From contig UQIT01000015.1 of the NCBI GenBank assembly GCA_900541175.1, positions 1 through 46,561 on the forward strand: 46,561 bases of DNA, given 5' to 3'. This stretch comes from an uncultured Collinsella sp. (GTDB lineage Bacteria; Actinomycetota; Coriobacteriia; Coriobacteriales; Coriobacteriaceae). Positions 24,813 to 34,028 of this stretch are shown piece after piece. The notes beneath the pieces are model-generated. The model saw only the letters and a list, made by a program, of their open reading frames with translations, ran no database searches and was not told where the DNA came from. The position numbers were made by a program, and so were the translations under genes. How positions within the stretch are numbered: position 1 is the stretch's first letter; every line of letters starts with the position of its first letter.

Positions 24813-24816
24813 CGGA

Positions 24817-26517
24817 ATGCCAATGCTGCTGGATGAACCTCTTGGCCTTATCGTTGAGCGCCTTCGCAGGCGGGGGACTGATGACGCATCGGTAGAAGTT
24901 AAAGCCTGCACGAATAAATTGAGCGCAGACGTATGGGAGACAGTGAGCGCTTTTGCGAACACTGCGGGTGGGCTCATTATTTTGGGCCTGAACGAGGCCG
25001 AAGGATTTGTTCCTTCGGCTAACTTTGCTATCGATAGGGTGCGCGATCAGTTTGTTTCGGGTATCGGAGACGGAGGCTCAGCGGCAGTGGTGACCCATGC
25101 GCCGCGGTACGAGCTTGATCGAGGCGAGGTCGACGGGCTCCAGGTGCTTCTGGTGCGCATCTTTGAACTTGAGCTTAAAGCGAAGCCTTGCTATATCGGC
25201 GCGCGCGGCGTGCAGAACGGTAGCTACAAGCGCGTGGATGATAAAGATATCAAGATGTCACCCGCTGAGCTATATGAGCTGCAGAGTGCGTTGCTCCCGA
25301 GCGATGCAGACGGCACGGTGGTTTCGGAGGCAACGGTCGAGGATTTGGATCCAGATGTCGTGCGGTCTATTATCGCAAATCGCCGGCTGCAGACCCCGCG
25401 CGTTTTGCGCGGGGCCGATACGCTGGAAAAGCAGCTGGTCAGACTCAATATCACTACAAAGGATGGTGCCGTGAAGCTCGCGGGGCTTCTGTCGGCGGGA
25501 ATTTACCCCCAGCAGTTCTATCCCAAACTGATGATCGATGTCGCCGTTCATTCCGATGTGGAAAAATCCGCACCCGGGCAACCCCGATTTATTGACCGCC
25601 AGTTGTGCGATGGCCCGATTCCGGCTTGCATCGAAGATGCCCTTGCCGCGATTGGACGAAACTTGCGCAAAGCGGCGATAGTGCAAGGCGCTGGCAGAAG
25701 GGAGGATTGGGAAGTTCCCCAGGAGGTTTTGCGCGAGGCCTTGGCAAATGCCTGCATCCATCGAGAATATTCGCCCATGTTTGTGGGGCAGGCCGTGAGT
25801 GTCGATATCTATCCAGACAGAATAGAGATCAAAAACCCTGGCGGGCTTTGGGGCGGAAAGACGGTGGACAATCTTGCAGACGGGGAATCGCGCTGCCGAA
25901 ACTCAAAGCTCATGAGCCTAATGGGGGCGACGCCGTTAGAGCATGCCGCGGGGGCCGTTGCGGAAAGCCAGGGATCTGGTATCCCGGCTATGATTCGCGA
26001 GATGGAGTCTCGTTCGCTTGGCAGGCCGAAATTTATCGTTAAGGCCGATTCGTTTACGGTGCTGCTTTCCCGGCACGGGGCGGAGCTTGCTGAAAACCGC
26101 ACGTGGATTCAGAGCCATGTGGGCACCGAGCTGACGGATCGCGAGGAAACACTGCTCATGTTTATGCGGGAGCATGGGTGCGTATGCGATGTTCAAAAAA
26201 TACGAGAGGCCCTGAAGTGGGATTCGGATGACATTCGCCTGATCTGCGGGGACCTTGTGGATAAACATGTCCTGTCAAAATGCGGCAAAGACACGTATGA
26301 AATTATCGATATGAACAGAGAATCGTCAGCTTCGACGGCGGATAGGATCCTGGAGGCTCTCAGCGCCGAAGTGGATATGACGGCGCGAGAAATAGCGGTT
26401 GCATCGGGGGTCAGAATTTCGTCTGTCCGTTACCATCTGCCAAAAATGGCAGATAAAGGACTCATTGAGGTAATGGGTTCATCGACGAGCCACAATCGCC
26501 GATATCGGAAGAAGTAG
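24817..26517 (+). CDS. AlbA_2 / HATPase / winged-helix regulator (COG2865-like)
   Basis: A 566-aa predicted transcriptional regulator. An N-terminal AlbA_2/Schlafen-type domain (about 20-145) includes VEVKACTNKLSADVWETVSAFANTAGG. A GHKL-like ATPase remnant (about 300-415) has LREALANACIHREYS, IEIKNPGGLWGG and GSGIPAMIREM. Two C-terminal helix-turn-helix regions follow (about 435-500 and 510-566; AREIAVASGVRISSVRYHLPKMADKGLIE). The upstream TCTCTCTAAA array overlaps the leader and nearly the ribosome binding site, which suggests autoregulation. Another ATG is two codons on. The gene stands alone and its targets are unknown. Confidence 0.82.
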   Translation: MPMLLDEPLGLIVERLRRRGTDDASVEVKACTNKLSADVWETVSAFANTAGGLIILGLNEAEGFVPSANFAIDRVRDQFVSGIGDGGSAAVVTHAPRYELDRGEVDGLQVLLVRIFELELKAKPCYIGARGVQNGSYKRVDDKDIKMSPAELYELQSALLPSDADGTVVSEATVEDLDPDVVRSIIANRRLQTPRVLRGADTLEKQLVRLNITTKDGAVKLAGLLSAGIYPQQFYPKLMIDVAVHSDVEKSAPGQPRFIDRQLCDGPIPACIEDALAAIGRNLRKAAIVQGAGRREDWEVPQEVLREALANACIHREYSPMFVGQAVSVDIYPDRIEIKNPGGLWGGKTVDNLADGESRCRNSKLMSLMGATPLEHAAGAVAESQGSGIPAMIREMESRSLGRPKFIVKADSFTVLLSRHGAELAENRTWIQSHVGTELTDREETLLMFMREHGCVCDVQKIREALKWDSDDIRLICGDLVDKHVLSKCGKDTYEIIDMNRESSASTADRILEALSAEVDMTAREIAVASGVRISSVRYHLPKMADKGLIEVMGSSTSHNRRYRKK

Positions 26518-26529
26518 ATGCAGCCGGAC

Positions 26530-26574
26530 CGCCCCTCTAGTGTCTCTCGAAGTTAGATGGGCGCTAGAGGGGCG
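26530..26574 (+). terminator. Hairpin after the AlbA/ATPase/HTH gene
   Basis: An 11-bp perfect inverted repeat CGCCCCTCTAG/CTAGAGGGGCG (26530-26540, 26564-26574) has a 23-base loop. No T run follows, so its role as a terminator is uncertain. Confidence 0.4.
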
Positions 26575-26590
26575 ACTGCCTCGCGATATT

Positions 26591-26639
26591 TCCCCAGATA
26601 AAACCTGCCAAAATAAACCTGTCCCTTTTTGGCAGGTTA
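26591..26639. repeat. GGGACAG-family repeat, copy 2, overlapping the larE stop codon
   Basis: It has the same 46-48 bp element as copy 1 with perfect 12-bp arms AACCTGCCAAAA/TTTTGGCAGGTT. Its last three bases, TTA at 26637-26639, are the complement of the larE TAA stop. Read on the reverse strand, the hairpin is followed by TTATC, so it may also terminate larE. Confidence 0.85.
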
Positions 26640-27515
26640 CTGATTCATGTTGCCGTGGATGTAGGGGGTGACCTCGGGGGAGATATGGCCGCAGCCCAGC
26701 TCGCGCAGCGCGGTCTCGATAACGGCGGGCAGCGGGGTCTTGCCCTTGTCGTCGACGGCGGCACCGCCGAGGGCAGCAATCTTGGCGACATCTGCGGGTG
26801 CGGCCTCGATATGCATGCAGCCGCCGACCAAGCGCGCGCGTACCTGTGCCAGATCAAGATCGTGCAGGTAATCCTCGCAGGCGCGAATCAGGGAGACCTT
26901 CTCGCGCGTAAGCTCCTCGCCCGTGGGGACGCGCGTGGCAAGGCAGGCTCCCGCCGGCAGGTTCCAAACGGGATAGCCCCATGCGCGCAGCAGCTCGCGC
27001 TCTTCGTCCTTGGTAAAGCCGACCTCCATAAGGGGTGAGCGTACGCCGAGCTCTTCTGCCGCACGCATGCCGGGGCGGTAGTCACCGCGATCGCTTGCAT
27101 TGCTGCCATCGATGACGGTGGGAAAGCCGAGCGACTTGGCGTGGTTGACGATGGCGGTAAAGCCAGCGTGCTTGCAGTGGTAGCAGCGATTGGCATCGTT
27201 GCAGGCTACTTGGGGGAGCTGCAGCTGATCGACCGAAAGATTGAGCACGGGGAGCTTAAAATGCGCCCCTTCATTGGCTTGTCCATCAACGGACCGCTCA
27301 AACGAGGCCTGTTCGGGCGTGCCGATGAGCGGCGTGGTGAGATGGACGAGGAGGGTATTGGTAGGCATGATGCGGGCGCATACGGCGGCCAAAAAGCTGC
27401 TGTCGACGCCACCGGAAAACCCGATAGCCACGCGCCCGTATGCCAAAAGCAGCTGTTCGAGCGCCGATAGCTTGTCTTGAAGCTCCTCTGCGGGTGCCGT
27501 GGTGTCTAAAATCAT
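26637..27515 (-). CDS. larE: LarE-type ATP-dependent sacrificial sulfur transferase
   Basis: It adds sulfur to the nicotinate-derived precursor of the nickel-pincer cofactor used by lactate racemase-type enzymes. At 292 aa it has the family length. The PP-loop SGGVDS is at 34-39, then a CYHCKHAGF segment (Cys111, Cys114), DGSNASDRGDYRPGMRAAEELG, and PAGACLATRVPTGE with Cys191 at the position of the sulfur-donating or cluster cysteine. The CxxC plus later Cys suggests the iron-sulfur version rather than the single-cysteine one; this is inference. No larA, larB or larC is in the window. The stop codon is supplied by a repeat. Confidence 0.85.
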   Translation of the reverse strand: MILDTTAPAEELQDKLSALEQLLLAYGRVAIGFSGGVDSSFLAAVCARIMPTNTLLVHLTTPLIGTPEQASFERSVDGQANEGAHFKLPVLNLSVDQLQLPQVACNDANRCYHCKHAGFTAIVNHAKSLGFPTVIDGSNASDRGDYRPGMRAAEELGVRSPLMEVGFTKDEERELLRAWGYPVWNLPAGACLATRVPTGEELTREKVSLIRACEDYLHDLDLAQVRARLVGGCMHIEAAPADVAKIAALGGAAVDDKGKTPLPAVIETALRELGCGHISPEVTPYIHGNMNQ

Positions 27516-27681
27516 GAAACGATCCTTACCATTGAGTACTCGGTCGAAAACTATAATCCTAATGCGTTACTTGCCATAAGTCTTCTATCTATGTAACGAA
27601 AGTGCAATATGCTATATACGTTATATACAAGTTTGTAAGTGCGGTAGAGTGGTGGTAACACAATCCGGTGAGGGGGCCGAT

Positions 27682-28332
27682 ATGATCAAGGCTGTTATTT
27701 TTGACATGGACGGAACGCTGGTCGACACCGAGCGTTTGGGGATTAAGGCCTGGAAGGCAGGCGCCGCTGAGCTGGGGCTCGCGATTGATGAAGCGCTGAT
27801 CCATCAGTTTATCGGTCGCACGCTGCCCGATGTTATGGACATCCTCGATAAGCATTACGGCAGCCACGAAACCACCGAGGCGGTCTATGTCCGCCACAAG
27901 GAGATTCGCGACGAGATGGTCAAGACCGAACTGGAACTTAAGGCCGGCGCCGCCGAGTGCCTAGACGAGCTGCTGGCTGCGGGCTATCACGTGGGTCTAG
28001 CGACGTCGTCGCGCCTCGTTACGGCCGAGCGCAACCTTAAGATGGTCGGTCTTTTTGACAAGTTTGAAACGGTAACGTGTGGCGAGGACGTCGTGCACGG
28101 CAAGCCCGACCCCGAGATGTATCTGCTCGCCTGCGAGCGCGCGGGCTTTGCTCCCGAGGAATGTGCCGTGGTTGAGGATTCGCGCAACGGCTGCGTCTCG
28201 GGCATCACGGCCGGATGCCATGTCTTCGCCGTTCCCGATATCGTGCCGCTGCCGCAGGACGTGGTGGATGGCTGCGAGGCCGTGCTCGATACGCTGTTCG
28301 ATCTGGCGGCGGCAGTCAAGGCCGTGCGCTAG
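27682..28332 (+). CDS. HAD-superfamily phosphatase, beta-phosphoglucomutase-like
   Basis: A 216-aa HAD hydrolase. The nucleophile motif is FDMDGTLVDTERLG (start ATG at 27682 behind GAGGGGG), the cap domain follows, motif II is LATSSRLV, the conserved lysine lies in HGKPDPEMYLLACERAG, and the metal motif is VEDSRNGCVSG. It is a distant paralogue of the HAD protein in the sugar locus. It forms a single-gene unit with its own terminator. The substrate is unknown. Confidence 0.87.
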   Translation: MIKAVIFDMDGTLVDTERLGIKAWKAGAAELGLAIDEALIHQFIGRTLPDVMDILDKHYGSHETTEAVYVRHKEIRDEMVKTELELKAGAAECLDELLAAGYHVGLATSSRLVTAERNLKMVGLFDKFETVTCGEDVVHGKPDPEMYLLACERAGFAPEECAVVEDSRNGCVSGITAGCHVFAVPDIVPLPQDVVDGCEAVLDTLFDLAAAVKAVR

Positions 28333-28370
28333 ACAATTGCGGTGTTGAAACGAGCAATTGCCCACGTTTG

Positions 28371-28420
28371 CGCTCAAGCAAAAGGGGTCCGGCAATGGTC
28401 GGGCCCCTTTTGCTTGAGCG
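28371..28420. terminator. Bidirectional terminator between HAD and LacI genes
   Basis: CGCTCAAGCAAAAGGGG... (from 28371) pairs with ...CCCCTTTTGCTTGAGCG (to 28420) in a stem of about 17 bp with a GC-rich top. It lies between convergent genes. Confidence 0.85.
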
Positions 28421-28445
28421 GCGACTTAGCATACTTGCGGGCGTG

Positions 28446-29558
28446 CTATAGATACGCACCGAGGTTGATGGCCGTGGCGTCGGTCTGGCTGCTTGCCTGG
28501 GTGCTGGCGCGTTCCAGCAGGAACGGCCGCACGAGTTCTTGGCGGTTGATGTCCTCGATGGCCGTGACCGCGGTGACGGTGCGCGCGGCAGAGCTGACGT
28601 GGATATGCTTGGTCTTTGTCGGGACCTTGTTCTCGATTTGCTCCATGAGCAATTGAACGCCCTTGCGGCCAATCTCGTAGCCCGGGGGCGCTACCGTAGT
28701 GAGCGGGACCGATCCGCTCCAAGCGAGCGGGTTGCCATCGCAGCCTGCTACGCGTACTTGCCCGGGGACAGAGATGCCCTTGTCGACCAGTGCCGAAACG
28801 ACGCCCGAGGCCAACACATCGGTCAGGCCGACGACAAAATCGGGACGTTCGTCCGCGGGGCGCTCGGCGATTTGGGCACCGATGCCGTAGCCGTCGGCAG
28901 CGGTATTCCATTCGCCGGCGTCGATGACTTCGATCTTGATATCGGGGTGCAGGGCAAGCGCCTTATGAATGCCAAGGACGCGCAGGGTGAGTTGCATAAA
29001 TGCTGCTCTACCCACAACGGTGATATGGCGTGCACCGCGGGCAATGGCGAGCTCGGCGATGATGCGACCTTGGGCTTCGTTGTCGGCAGCCACGTAGTAG
29101 CCGGGCTCGGAGCAATGGATGTCCAGATGGACGATTGGAACGGGCATTTTAGTCATTGCCGGGTGCCAGTCGGGGGACGCCATGGGCTGAACCATGACGC
29201 CGGACATCTGGGTGCCCATAAAGTAGCGTAGGTAATGGTCCTCGAGAATATCGTCGTTATCGGCGTTGGCGATGAGCAAGTCGTAGCCGTGCTTGCGGGC
29301 CTCGTTGTGGGCGCCGCTGGCGATTTGGAGCGAAAAGCCGTGATCGAGACGGGGGAGCACCAGGCCAAAGGACTTGGTGGCGCCGCCCGCGAGCTGACGG
29401 GCGCTTTGGTTGGGCAGGTAGCCAAGGCGATTGATGGTCTCGTTGATGAGCTTGAGGGTCTCGGGGCGCAGCTTTTCGGGGTGGTTGAGCGCGTTGGAAA
29501 CCGTGCCCAACGAAACCCCAGCCTCGCGCGCGACGTCGCTGATTTTTACCTTTGCCAT
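28446..29558 (-). CDS. LacI-family transcriptional regulator
   Basis: A 370-aa repressor-type regulator. The N-terminal helix-turn-helix and hinge are clear (MAKVKISDVAREAGVSLGTV, then NALNHPEKLRPETLKLIN, LGYLPNQSARQLAGG). A periplasmic-binding-protein-like sensor domain follows, with FGLVLPRLDHGFSLQIA and RVAGCDGNPLAWSGSVPLTTVAPP. The open frame continues far upstream over glmS on the opposite strand, but the real start is the ATG at 29558 with AAAGGGG before it. The regulated genes are not evident; the nearest are the HAD phosphatase and glmS. Confidence 0.92.
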   Translation of the reverse strand: MAKVKISDVAREAGVSLGTVSNALNHPEKLRPETLKLINETINRLGYLPNQSARQLAGGATKSFGLVLPRLDHGFSLQIASGAHNEARKHGYDLLIANADNDDILEDHYLRYFMGTQMSGVMVQPMASPDWHPAMTKMPVPIVHLDIHCSEPGYYVAADNEAQGRIIAELAIARGARHITVVGRAAFMQLTLRVLGIHKALALHPDIKIEVIDAGEWNTAADGYGIGAQIAERPADERPDFVVGLTDVLASGVVSALVDKGISVPGQVRVAGCDGNPLAWSGSVPLTTVAPPGYEIGRKGVQLLMEQIENKVPTKTKHIHVSSAARTVTAVTAIEDINRQELVRPFLLERASTQASSQTDATAINLGAYL

Positions 29559-29607
29559 AGCGGCCCCTTTGATGCGTTTCAAGTACAAGGCAGATTGTAG
29601 CATCCCA

Positions 29608-29657
29608 AACCTACCAAAAAGGGACAGGTTTATTTTGGCAGGTTTTATCTGGGGAAA
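29608..29657. repeat. GGGACAG-family repeat, copy 3 (inverted)
   Basis: An inverted copy of the element at 24505-24552, with AACCTACC at one arm (one mismatch) and TTTTATCTGGGGAAACGCCG at the other. It lies in the 312-bp gap between the divergent LacI gene and glmS. Confidence 0.8.
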
Positions 29658-29673
29658 CGCCGTTGCCAGCGCG

Positions 29674-29708
29674 ACCACCACGAAGGTGCCTGTCCCCATT
29701 GTGGTGGT
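29674..29708. repeat. Short palindrome with ACCACCAC...GTGGTGGT arms
   Basis: Eight perfect outer base pairs (29674-29681 with 29701-29708) plus wobble pairs inside surround CCTGTCCCC. It resembles the palindrome at 15621-15651. Confidence 0.55.
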
Positions 29709-29753
29709 TTGGACCGGCTGGACGTGTGTGCATCGGGTGGTATTTAAGTTGAG

Positions 29754-29796
29754 ATACCACTTCTGGTATATCAGCTTGCGTTTGCGTGAGTACAAT
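29754..29796 (+). promoter_or_regulatory. Candidate operator and -10 box upstream of glmS
   Basis: ATACCACTTCTGGTAT (29754-29769) is a 6-bp inverted repeat with a 4-bp spacer. TACAAT at 29791-29796 is a plausible -10 box, but I see no good -35. No glmS ribozyme is recognisable in the leader, so control is probably transcriptional. Confidence 0.35.
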
Positions 29797-29870
29797 ACTC
29801 GAACGTTATGCGTCTCAGCGCCCCCTGTGCGTGGACGTTTTGCAGTCAAGCGGACGAAGGGATTTATCCT

Positions 29871-31718
<1,848 letters not shown>

Positions 31719-31741
31719 TTGGTTCCGCCGTTCTAGCGACT

Positions 31742-31782
31742 AAGGCTCGGCTCCGCATCAAGACGGAGCCGAGCCTTTTTTG
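31742..31782. terminator. Terminator of glmS
   Basis: A perfect 14-bp stem (31742-31755 with 31764-31777), an 8-base loop and a T run to 31781. The AA start makes it weakly bidirectional. Confidence 0.9.
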
Positions 31783-31789
31783 CATTTGA

Positions 31790-31835
31790 CCAGATAAAAC
31801 CTGCCAAAATGAACCTGTCCCTTTTTGGCAGGTTA
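31790..31835. repeat. GGGACAG-family repeat, copy 4, overlapping the FCD-regulator stop codon
   Basis: Same element and orientation as copy 2, with TAAACC changed to TGAACC. Its final TTA (31833-31835) is the complement of the TAA stop of the reverse-strand GntR/FCD gene, exactly as copy 2 does for larE. Confidence 0.85.
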
Positions 31836-32564
31836 GCGGAGCTTGCTGGTCTCGAAGTACTCGGGGAACTGGTCCAGAACCTCGGTCTGGTTGCGGAACA
31901 TCATATGCAGGTGCTTGCTGACCAAAAAGCTCGCTTCGATGGGGTCGCGACCGGCGATAGCGCGGCGAATCTGCTTGTGCTCGTTCACGATGTCCTGATT
32001 GTCGAGAACCTGCGTGGCGGCGCGCAGCCAGCGGAAGCGCTCCAGGTCGGCATTGGTCTCTTCGAGCCACGACCACACGGTGCTGCGACATGCGATGCTA
32101 AAAATCATGTGATGCATGAGGTTGTCGCTCAAAAAGAAGCCGATGCGATCCTCTTCGGCCATGGCCTTTTCCTGCAGCGCGATGGCGCGGTCGAGCTGCT
32201 CGATGCCGGCCGACGTGGCGCGCGCACAGCATTCCACGATCACCTGCTTTTCCAGATGTTCGCGGATGTAACAGGCACTCTCGGCAAGGGTGAGGTTGAT
32301 GGGTGAGACGTAGGTGCCGCTCTGGGGCACGGTGCGCACCAGGCCTTCCTGCGCCAAGCGAACCAAAGCCTCGCGCACGGGCGTGCGACCCATATCCAGG
32401 TCGTCGCAAAGTTGCTTGACGCCCAGCTTTTCGCCCGGCTTGTAGTCCAGGTAGACGATTTTGCGTCGAATGGTGTGGTAGGACTGGTCCTGTAGGCTCG
32501 TTTCCTGCTCGCCGACGTGCATCGATTCTTCCATAGCGCCTCGCAACTGTTCTATCAAACTCAT
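31833..32564 (-). CDS. GntR-family (FadR/FCD type) transcriptional regulator
   Basis: A 243-aa regulator. The winged helix lies at about residues 25-92 (SYHTIRRKIVYLDYKPGEKL, LCDDLDMGRTPVREALVRLAQEGLV, PQSGTYVSPI). The all-helical FCD ligand domain follows and keeps histidines likely to bind metal (NLMHHMIFSIA, VNEHKQIRRAI, VSKHLHMMF). A second ATG at 32534 has a better ribosome binding site (GCGAGG), so the protein may be 10 residues shorter. It diverges from the YeiH-type exporter gene and probably controls it. The ligand is unknown. Confidence 0.88.
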   Translation of the reverse strand: MSLIEQLRGAMEESMHVGEQETSLQDQSYHTIRRKIVYLDYKPGEKLGVKQLCDDLDMGRTPVREALVRLAQEGLVRTVPQSGTYVSPINLTLAESACYIREHLEKQVIVECCARATSAGIEQLDRAIALQEKAMAEEDRIGFFLSDNLMHHMIFSIACRSTVWSWLEETNADLERFRWLRAATQVLDNQDIVNEHKQIRRAIAGRDPIEASFLVSKHLHMMFRNQTEVLDQFPEYFETSKLR

Positions 32565-32727
32565 ATGTCAGTTGTTAATTATGCCGCGAATCAGCTCTCC
32601 GCGGTGGGTAATTCGGCTGTTGCCTGAGAACTATTGCGGCATCTTAGTCTGTGTTTGCGCAAGGCTGCGCTCAATGTTGCCGTATCATAAGCCGTCGCAA
32701 ACGTGAAATAGAAAGAAGGAATCCCAT

Positions 32728-33762
32728 ATGCAACTGGCAAATATCGTACGCGAGCGCTGGAAGGGCGTCTTGTTCTGCCTGATCATCGCTATCCCCGCGA
32801 CGTTGCTCGGCAAACAGATTGAGGTGGTCGGCGGTCCGGTATTTGCCATCCTCTTTGGCATGGTCCTGGCGCTCGTCTTTCCCAAGAATCGTCGCGAACA
32901 GCTCGCCGCCGGCGTTACCTATACGTCCAAAAAAGTCTTGCAGTACGCGGTTATCCTGCTTGGCTTTGGTATGAACCTCTCCCAGATCCTGTCCAAGGGC
33001 GCCCAGTCGCTGCCCATTATCGTGGCGACAATCTCGACCTCGCTTGTCATCGCCTTTGTGCTCTGCCGCGTCATGAACGTGCCGAGCAAGATCGCGACGC
33101 TTGTGGGTGTGGGTTCGTCGATTTGCGGCGGTTCTGCCATCGCCGCGACCGCACCCGTCATCGATGCCGACGATCGCGAGATTGCCCAGGCTATTTCGGT
33201 CATCTTCCTGTTTAACGTTATCGCGGCGCTCGTGTTTCCAACGCTCGGCGGCATGCTCGGTCTGACCAACGAGGGCTTTGGCCTGTTTGCCGGCACCGCC
33301 ATCAACGACACTTCGTCCGTAACGGCTGCGGCGAGCGCCTGGGACAGTATGCATCCCGGCGCCAATGTGCTCGAGAGCGCCACGGTGGTCAAGCTCACTA
33401 GGACGCTGGCCATTATTCCCATCACGTTGGTTCTCGCATGCTGGCAGATGCATCTGGCACGCAAGGCCGGCGGCGACGCCAAAAGCACGTTCTCGCTTAA
33501 ACGCGCGTTTCCCATGTTTGTGCTGTTCTTTGTGCTGGCGAGCGTAATCACCACGGTGCTTCAGCTTCCCGCGTCCTTTACGGCGCCCATCAAGGAGCTG
33601 TCGAAGTTCTTTATCGTGATGGCCATGGCGGCTATTGGTTTTAATACCGATATCGTCGAGCTGGTCAAAAAGGGCGGCAAGCCCATCGCGTTGGGCTTTT
33701 GCTGCTGGATTGGCATTGCGTGCATGAGCTTGGGAATGCAGCACGTGCTGGGAATCTGGTAG
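32728..33762 (+). CDS. YeiH-family putative sulfate exporter (UPF0324)
   Basis: A membrane protein of 344 aa with about ten hydrophobic helices. LQYAVILLGFGMNLSQIL, GVGSSICGGSAIAA, FLFNVIAALVFPTLGGMLG and AGTAINDTSSVTAAASAW are characteristic of the YeiH family (Cons_hypoth698). The sulfate exporter annotation is a database convention; the substrate is unproven. A GAAAGAAGGA ribosome binding site precedes the ATG. It diverges from the FCD-type GntR gene over 163 bp. Confidence 0.88.
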   Translation: MQLANIVRERWKGVLFCLIIAIPATLLGKQIEVVGGPVFAILFGMVLALVFPKNRREQLAAGVTYTSKKVLQYAVILLGFGMNLSQILSKGAQSLPIIVATISTSLVIAFVLCRVMNVPSKIATLVGVGSSICGGSAIAATAPVIDADDREIAQAISVIFLFNVIAALVFPTLGGMLGLTNEGFGLFAGTAINDTSSVTAAASAWDSMHPGANVLESATVVKLTRTLAIIPITLVLACWQMHLARKAGGDAKSTFSLKRAFPMFVLFFVLASVITTVLQLPASFTAPIKELSKFFIVMAMAAIGFNTDIVELVKKGGKPIALGFCCWIGIACMSLGMQHVLGIW

Positions 33763-33814
33763 AGAAGTAGCTTATTTGCGTGCTGCGTGCTGGTGAGCGC
33801 ATTCTCACGGTGGA

Positions 33815-33879
33815 GCGATAGGAGCTCTTGCGGGTATGGCTTGTCCGCAGGTTTATAAGTCCCGAAGAGCTCTTATCGC
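33815..33879. other. Long imperfect hairpin in the gap upstream of the degenerate NtrC-like gene
   Basis: GCGATAGGAGCTCTTGCGGG (33815-33834) is nearly the reverse complement of CCCGAAGAGCTCTTATCGC (33861-33879), with one bulged base and one mismatch. The apical part (GCGG...CCGC) can pair again. No T run follows, so it may be a structured leader RNA or a repeat rather than a terminator. Confidence 0.5.
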
Positions 33880-34028
33880 CCCGCCAGGATGGCGATGCGG
33901 TGCAACATCTATACTCGCAGGACGGCGCTTTCTGCCCTATAGTGTTTGGTGAGCAATATCGTTCAATTTTGAAACACTCGGTCGTGTGACCATCAGCGGT
34001 TGCACGTCGCTGCGGACAGGGGCAAATC

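Noticed and set aside
29660..29870. glmS ribozyme
   Set aside because: I could not find the conserved core or the cleavage context; the gap is taken up by repeats and a short AT-rich promoter region.
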